Program-made: the position numbers and the translations under genes
The notes under the pieces: generated by a model
The model's database searches: none
Told to the model about the DNA's origin: nothing
Seen by the model: only the letters and a program-made list of their open reading frames with translations
Shown: positions 60,178 through 64,000 of the stretch, in pieces
Layout of the letters: each line of letters starts with the position of its first letter
Position numbering within the stretch: position 1 is the stretch's first letter
Source of the DNA: Burkholderiales bacterium
GTDB lineage: Bacteria; Pseudomonadota; Gammaproteobacteria; Burkholderiales; Burkholderiaceae_C
Direction: 5' to 3'
Assembly (NCBI GenBank): GCA_016223165.1
Contig: JACRPO010000017.1
Coordinates: forward strand, 1-64,000
DNA: 64,000 nt

Positions 60178-62970
60178 TCAGTGCGTCGCCAGCAACTGCC
60201 CACCGCCGAAGCTGTTCTGCTTCGGCGGCTCGCCGCCCGGCTTGACGCGCACGGCGCAGTACTTGAACTCCGGGATCTTCGCGAACGGATCGAGCGCCGC
60301 GTTCGTGAGCCGGTTGATCGCCGCCTCGTAGAACGCGAAGGCGACGAAGACCGCACCGCGCGGCGTGCCCTCGTCGGCGCGCGCCCACAGCGTCACCTCA
60401 CCGCGCCGCGACGCGATCGTCAGCACGTCGCCCGCCTTCGCGCCGAGCGCGGCGAGGTCGAGCGGGTGCACCCACGCCGTCGGGTCGGGCTCGAGCGCGT
60501 CGAGCACGCTCGCGCGCCGCGTCATGCTGCCGGTGTGCCAGTGCTCGAGCTGCCTGCCGGTGATCAGCACCATCGGATACTCGGCGTCGGGCCGCTCGGC
60601 CGCCGGGATGATGTCGGCAGGCACGAAGCGCGCCTTGCCGCCTTCGCGCGGGAAGTCCTCGACGAAGACCACCGGCTGGCCCGGGTCGCCTTCGTGCGTG
60701 CACGGGTAGGTGACGGCGTGCTCGTGCTCCAGCCGATCCCAGGTGATGCCGGCGATGCTCGGCATGGTGTGCCGCATCTCGTCGAACACCTCGCTCACGT
60801 GGCCGTAGTTCCACGGCAGCCCGAGGCGCCGGCCGATCTCCTGGATGATCCACAGGTCCTGGCGCGCGTCGCCCGGTGGCGGCACGGCCTGGCGGCCCAT
60901 CTGCACGAGGCGGTCGGTGTTGGTGAAGGTGCCGGCCTTCTCGGGGAAGGCACCGGCGGGCAGGATGACGTCGGCCAGGTAGGCCGTCTCGGTGAGGAAG
61001 ATGTCCTGCACCACCAGGTGCTCGAGCGCGGCCAGCGACTCGCGCGCGTGGTTCGCGTCGGGGTCGGACATCGCCGGGTTCTCGCCCTGCACGTACATGC
61101 CTCGGATCGTGCCGGCCTTGATCGCGTGCATCACCTCCACCACCGTCAGGCCGGGCTGGGCGTCGAGCGTGCCCGGCGCCAGGTTCCAGGCCTGCTCGAA
61201 GCGCTGGCGCGACTCGGGTCTGGAGACATGCTGGTAGTCGGGCAGCATCATCGGGATCAGCCCCGCGTCGCTCGCTCCTTGCACGTTGTTCTGGCCGCGC
61301 AGCGGGTGCAGGCCGGTGCCGGGGCGGCCGATCTGGCCGGTCATCAGCGCCAGCGCGATGAGGCAGCGCGCGTTGTCGGTGCCGTGCACATGCTGGCTGA
61401 TGCCCATGCCCCAGAGGATCATCGAGGCCTTCGAGCGCGCATACAGGCGCGCCACATAGCGCAGCGTCTCTGCATCGACGCCGCAGATCGGCGCCATCGC
61501 TTCCGGGCTGTAGGCGGCGACGTTCTTGCGCAGCTCCTCGTAGCCGATCGTGCGCGAGGCGATGAAGGCCTCGTCGACAAGCCCCTCGGTGACGATGACG
61601 TTCATCAACGCGTTCAGCATCGCCACGTCGGTGTCGGCCGTGAACTGAACGAAGCGGTGCGCCAGGCGTGCCAGGTCCGAGCGACGCGGATCCATCACGA
61701 TGAGCTTCGTGCCCGCCTTGACCGCGTTCTTCATCCAGGTCGCGGCCACCGGGTGGTTCACCGTCGGGTTTGCGCCGATCACGATCACCACCTCGGCCTT
61801 CGTCACGTCCATCACCGGGTTGCTCACCGCCCCCGAGCCGATGCCTTCGAGCAGCGCCACCACCGAGGAGGCGTGGCACAGGCGCGTGCAGTGGTCGACG
61901 TTGTTGCTGCCAAAGCCCGTGCGCACGAGCTTTTGGAAAAGATAGGCCTCCTCGTTGCTGCCCTTGGCCGAGCCGAAGCCGGCGAGCGCCTTCGGGCCGT
62001 GCCGGTCGCGGATTGCTTTCAACGTACCGCCGGCGAAGTCGAGCGCCTCCTCCCAGCTCGCCTCGCGGAACACGTCCATGATGCGCTCGGGGTCCATCGC
62101 GAAGTCACCGGACTTCGGCGGCGCGTCCTTGCGCCGGATCAGCGGCTTCGTCAGGCGCTGCGGATGGTGTGCGTAGTCGAAGCCGTAGCGCCCCTTCACG
62201 CACAGGCGGCCGTGGTTGGACGGGCCATCGCGGCCTTCGACGAAGAGGATCTTGTCGTCCTTGACGTGGTAGGTGAGCTGGCAGCCGACGCCGCAGTACG
62301 GGCACACCGACTGCACCTGTTTGTCGGGCACCTGGAGGGCCGCGTCGCGCGCCGGCATCAGCGCACCGGTGGGACAGGCCTGCACGCACTCGCCGCAAGC
62401 GACGCAGGTGGAGGCGCCCATCGGATCGTCCATGTCGAAGACGATCCTGGCCGCATCGCCGCGCAAGGCGAGGCCGATGACGTCGTTGACCTGCTCGTCG
62501 CGGCAGGCGCGCAGGCAGCGCGTGCACTGGATGCAGGCGTCGAGGTGGACCGCCATCGCCGGGTGCGAGAGGTCCGCCGCCGGCTGCGCCCGCGCCGCGA
62601 AGCGCGGCTTGCCGAGGCCGAGGTGCGCCGACCACTGGTCGACCTCGTTATGGCGCGTGTACTGCGCCTCGGGCATGTCCGACTGCAGCAGCTCGAGCAC
62701 GAGCTTCTGCGACTTGCGCGCACGTTCGCTGTCGCTGCGCACCTTCATGCCCGGCGTCGGCGCACGGCAGCACGAGGGCGCGAGCACGCGTTCGCCGTCG
62801 ATCTCGACCATGCAGGCGCGGCAGTTGCCCACCGCATCGAGCCCGGGCTTGTAGCACAGGTGCGGGATGGCCACGCCCTCGCGCCGCGCCGCCTCGAGGA
62901 TGGGCTCGCCGGGCAGCGCGGCGATGTCGCGGCCGTCGAGGTTGAAGATGATGGTTTCGCGCACCGTCAC
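60178..62970 (-). CDS. fdsA: NAD-dependent formate dehydrogenase alpha subunit FdsA
   Basis: A 930-residue catalytic subunit. It carries an N-terminal 2Fe-2S domain (CYKPGLDAVGNCRACMVEI), a His/Cys cluster region, two 4Fe-4S ferredoxin repeats (CIQCTRCLRAC, CVACGECVQACP), the cluster loop CPYCGVGC and the bis-MGD catalytic domain. The metal-ligand Cys is in NVDHCTRLCHASS. The GTG start, one base after the fdsB stop, has GGAGG seven bases upstream. It oxidises formate to CO2. Downstream there is no fdhD/fdsC or fdsD: the next gene, panE, is convergent. Confidence 0.95.
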   Translation of the reverse strand: MTVRETIIFNLDGRDIAALPGEPILEAARREGVAIPHLCYKPGLDAVGNCRACMVEIDGERVLAPSCCRAPTPGMKVRSDSERARKSQKLVLELLQSDMPEAQYTRHNEVDQWSAHLGLGKPRFAARAQPAADLSHPAMAVHLDACIQCTRCLRACRDEQVNDVIGLALRGDAARIVFDMDDPMGASTCVACGECVQACPTGALMPARDAALQVPDKQVQSVCPYCGVGCQLTYHVKDDKILFVEGRDGPSNHGRLCVKGRYGFDYAHHPQRLTKPLIRRKDAPPKSGDFAMDPERIMDVFREASWEEALDFAGGTLKAIRDRHGPKALAGFGSAKGSNEEAYLFQKLVRTGFGSNNVDHCTRLCHASSVVALLEGIGSGAVSNPVMDVTKAEVVIVIGANPTVNHPVAATWMKNAVKAGTKLIVMDPRRSDLARLAHRFVQFTADTDVAMLNALMNVIVTEGLVDEAFIASRTIGYEELRKNVAAYSPEAMAPICGVDAETLRYVARLYARSKASMILWGMGISQHVHGTDNARCLIALALMTGQIGRPGTGLHPLRGQNNVQGASDAGLIPMMLPDYQHVSRPESRQRFEQAWNLAPGTLDAQPGLTVVEVMHAIKAGTIRGMYVQGENPAMSDPDANHARESLAALEHLVVQDIFLTETAYLADVILPAGAFPEKAGTFTNTDRLVQMGRQAVPPPGDARQDLWIIQEIGRRLGLPWNYGHVSEVFDEMRHTMPSIAGITWDRLEHEHAVTYPCTHEGDPGQPVVFVEDFPREGGKARFVPADIIPAAERPDAEYPMVLITGRQLEHWHTGSMTRRASVLDALEPDPTAWVHPLDLAALGAKAGDVLTIASRRGEVTLWARADEGTPRGAVFVAFAFYEAAINRLTNAALDPFAKIPEFKYCAVRVKPGGEPPKQNSFGGGQLLATH

Positions 62971-62971
62971 T

Positions 62972-64000
62972 TCAGTTCCTCCGCAGTTCGTCGGGGAAGT
63001 ACTTGATGACGCAGTCCACCGGGTTCGGCGCCGCCTGGCCGAGGCCGCAGATCGACGCGTCGCGCATCACCTGCGACAGGTCGGCCAGCAGCTCCAGGTC
63101 CCATTGCGGCTGCTCGATGAGCGCCGAAGCCTTGGCCGTGCCGTTGCGGCAAGGCGTGCACTGACCGCAGGATTCGTGGTGGAAGAAGCGCATCAGGTTG
63201 CGCGCCGCGTCGGCGGCACGGTCCTGGTCCGACAGCACGATGACCGCCGCCGAGCCGATGAAGCAGCCGTACGGCTGCAGCGTGTCGAAGTCGAGCGGGA
63301 TGTCGCCGAGCGACGCCGGCAGGATGCCGCCCGAGGCACCGCCCGGCAGGTAGGCGTAGAAGCGGTGGCCTTCGGCCATGCCGCCGCAGTGTTCGTCGAT
63401 GAGCTCGCGGATCGTGATGCCCGCCGGCGCCAGCTTGACGCCCGGCTCCTTCACGCGGCCCGACACCGAGAACGAGCGCAGCCCCTTGCGGCCATGGCGG
63501 CCTTGCGAGGCAAACCAGGCAGCACCGTTCTCGAGAATGGCGCGCACCCAGTACAGCGTCTCGAAGTTGTGCTCCAGCGTCGGGCGGCCGAACAGGCCGA
63601 CCTGCGCGACGTAGGGCGGGCGCAGGCGCGGCATGCCGCGCTTGCCTTCGATCGACTCGATCATCGCCGACTCTTCGCCGCAGATGTAGGCACCGGCGCC
63701 GCGGCGCAGCTCGATCTCGGGCATGCCGGGGAACGGCGGCTCCGCGCGCAGCCTGGCGAGCTCGCCCTCGAGCAGGGCGCGGCAGCCGTGGTACTCGTCG
63801 CGCAGGTAGACGTAGATCTTCTGGATGCCCACGGCCCAGGCCGCGATCAGCATGCCCTCGATGAAGCGATGCGGGTCGCGCTCGAGGTAGACGCGGTCCT
63901 TGAAGGTGCCGGGCTCGCCTTCGTCGATGTTCACGGCCATCAGGCGCGGCGCCGGCTCGTTGCGCACGATGCGCCACTTGCGCCCGGCCGGGAAACCCGC
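62972..64000 (-). CDS. fdsB: Formate dehydrogenase beta subunit FdsB (5' end outside window)
   Basis: The C-terminal 342 residues of the NADH-binding, FMN and 4Fe-4S subunit, which passes electrons to NAD+. The FMN/NAD region is seen in LMAVNIDEGEPGTFKDR and GAGAYICGEESAMIESIEGKRGMPRLRPPYVAQ. The 4Fe-4S cysteines are in HHESCGQCTPCRNGT and ICGL. The frame is open to the window edge. The usual partner fdsG should lie just beyond the right edge. Its stop is one base before the fdsA GTG, so fdsB-fdsA are one operon. Confidence 0.94.
   Translation of the reverse strand, partial: AGFPAGRKWRIVRNEPAPRLMAVNIDEGEPGTFKDRVYLERDPHRFIEGMLIAAWAVGIQKIYVYLRDEYHGCRALLEGELARLRAEPPFPGMPEIELRRGAGAYICGEESAMIESIEGKRGMPRLRPPYVAQVGLFGRPTLEHNFETLYWVRAILENGAAWFASQGRHGRKGLRSFSVSGRVKEPGVKLAPAGITIRELIDEHCGGMAEGHRFYAYLPGGASGGILPASLGDIPLDFDTLQPYGCFIGSAAVIVLSDQDRAADAARNLMRFFHHESCGQCTPCRNGTAKASALIEQPQWDLELLADLSQVMRDASICGLGQAAPNPVDCVIKYFPDELRRN

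Overview
This is a uniformly GC-rich window with very short intergenic spaces, many ATGA/GTGA/TTGA start-stop overlaps and several GTG or TTG starts. Gene content and order (alaA-hom-thrC-moeA-moaD-moaE, nadA-nadC with nadB nearby, an fds-type NAD-dependent formate dehydrogenase, acuI-prpE, Bug/TctC-type binding protein) point to a betaproteobacterium of the Burkholderiales, probably from the Rubrivivax/Leptothrix/Methylibium side. That placement is inference; no rRNA or tRNA gene is present to fix it.

Layout. 0-3.5 kb: a minus-strand operon of an exported thioredoxin, a DUF4266 mini-lipoprotein, a DUF3570 protein, an ApbE-like flavin transferase and a small exported protein, which looks like an extracytoplasmic redox unit. 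3.5-7.8 kb: a 590 bp divergent control region with a 26 bp palindrome, then a dihaem lipoprotein paired with a Tat-exported DUF1501 protein. 7.7-9.1 kb: an MFS transporter. 9.1-19.9 kb: a nine-gene minus-strand catabolic cluster (two paralogous amidohydrolases, UbiD-type decarboxylase, three-subunit molybdenum hydroxylase, CobW-type GTPase, ABC binding protein, 8-oxoguanine-deaminase-like enzyme) behind a good sigma70-like promoter and a leader with an inverted repeat. 19.9-24.9 kb: NAD biosynthesis (nadA, nadC, nadB) with a ComFB-like and an acetyltransferase-like gene. 25-31.5 kb: an unknown protein with a possible roadblock-like end, clpB with a heat-shock promoter, and a SulP-STAS-cNMP transporter. 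31.5-33.1 kb: an exported agmatine-deiminase-family protein and a 159 bp palindromic MITE-like element with a 4 bp target duplication. 33.1-38.5 kb: a second catabolic cluster (flavin reductase, NicX-like dioxygenase, alpha/beta hydrolase, acyl-CoA dehydrogenase, acyl-CoA ligase) that follows moaE by 4 bp. 38.5-44.9 kb: molybdopterin and threonine genes and an alanine aminotransferase. 44.9-64 kb: Mth938-like protein, peroxiredoxin, PIN-PhoH ATPase, periplasmic DNA ligase, large esterase, prpE, acuI, NlpC/P60 lipoprotein with a 12-codon leader ORF, moaA, Bug binding protein, LysR regulator, small unknown gene, panE, fdsA and partial fdsB.

How it fits together: molybdenum cofactor genes (moaA, moaD, moaE, moeA) serve two Mo enzymes in the window, the xanthine-dehydrogenase-family hydroxylase and formate dehydrogenase. 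The two catabolic clusters look like ring-attack and ring-cleavage modules for aromatic, possibly N-heterocyclic, carboxylates. The substrate cannot be read from sequence. Short tandem repeats (7-11 bp) and Gly/Ser/Ala/Pro loop insertions recur across the window.
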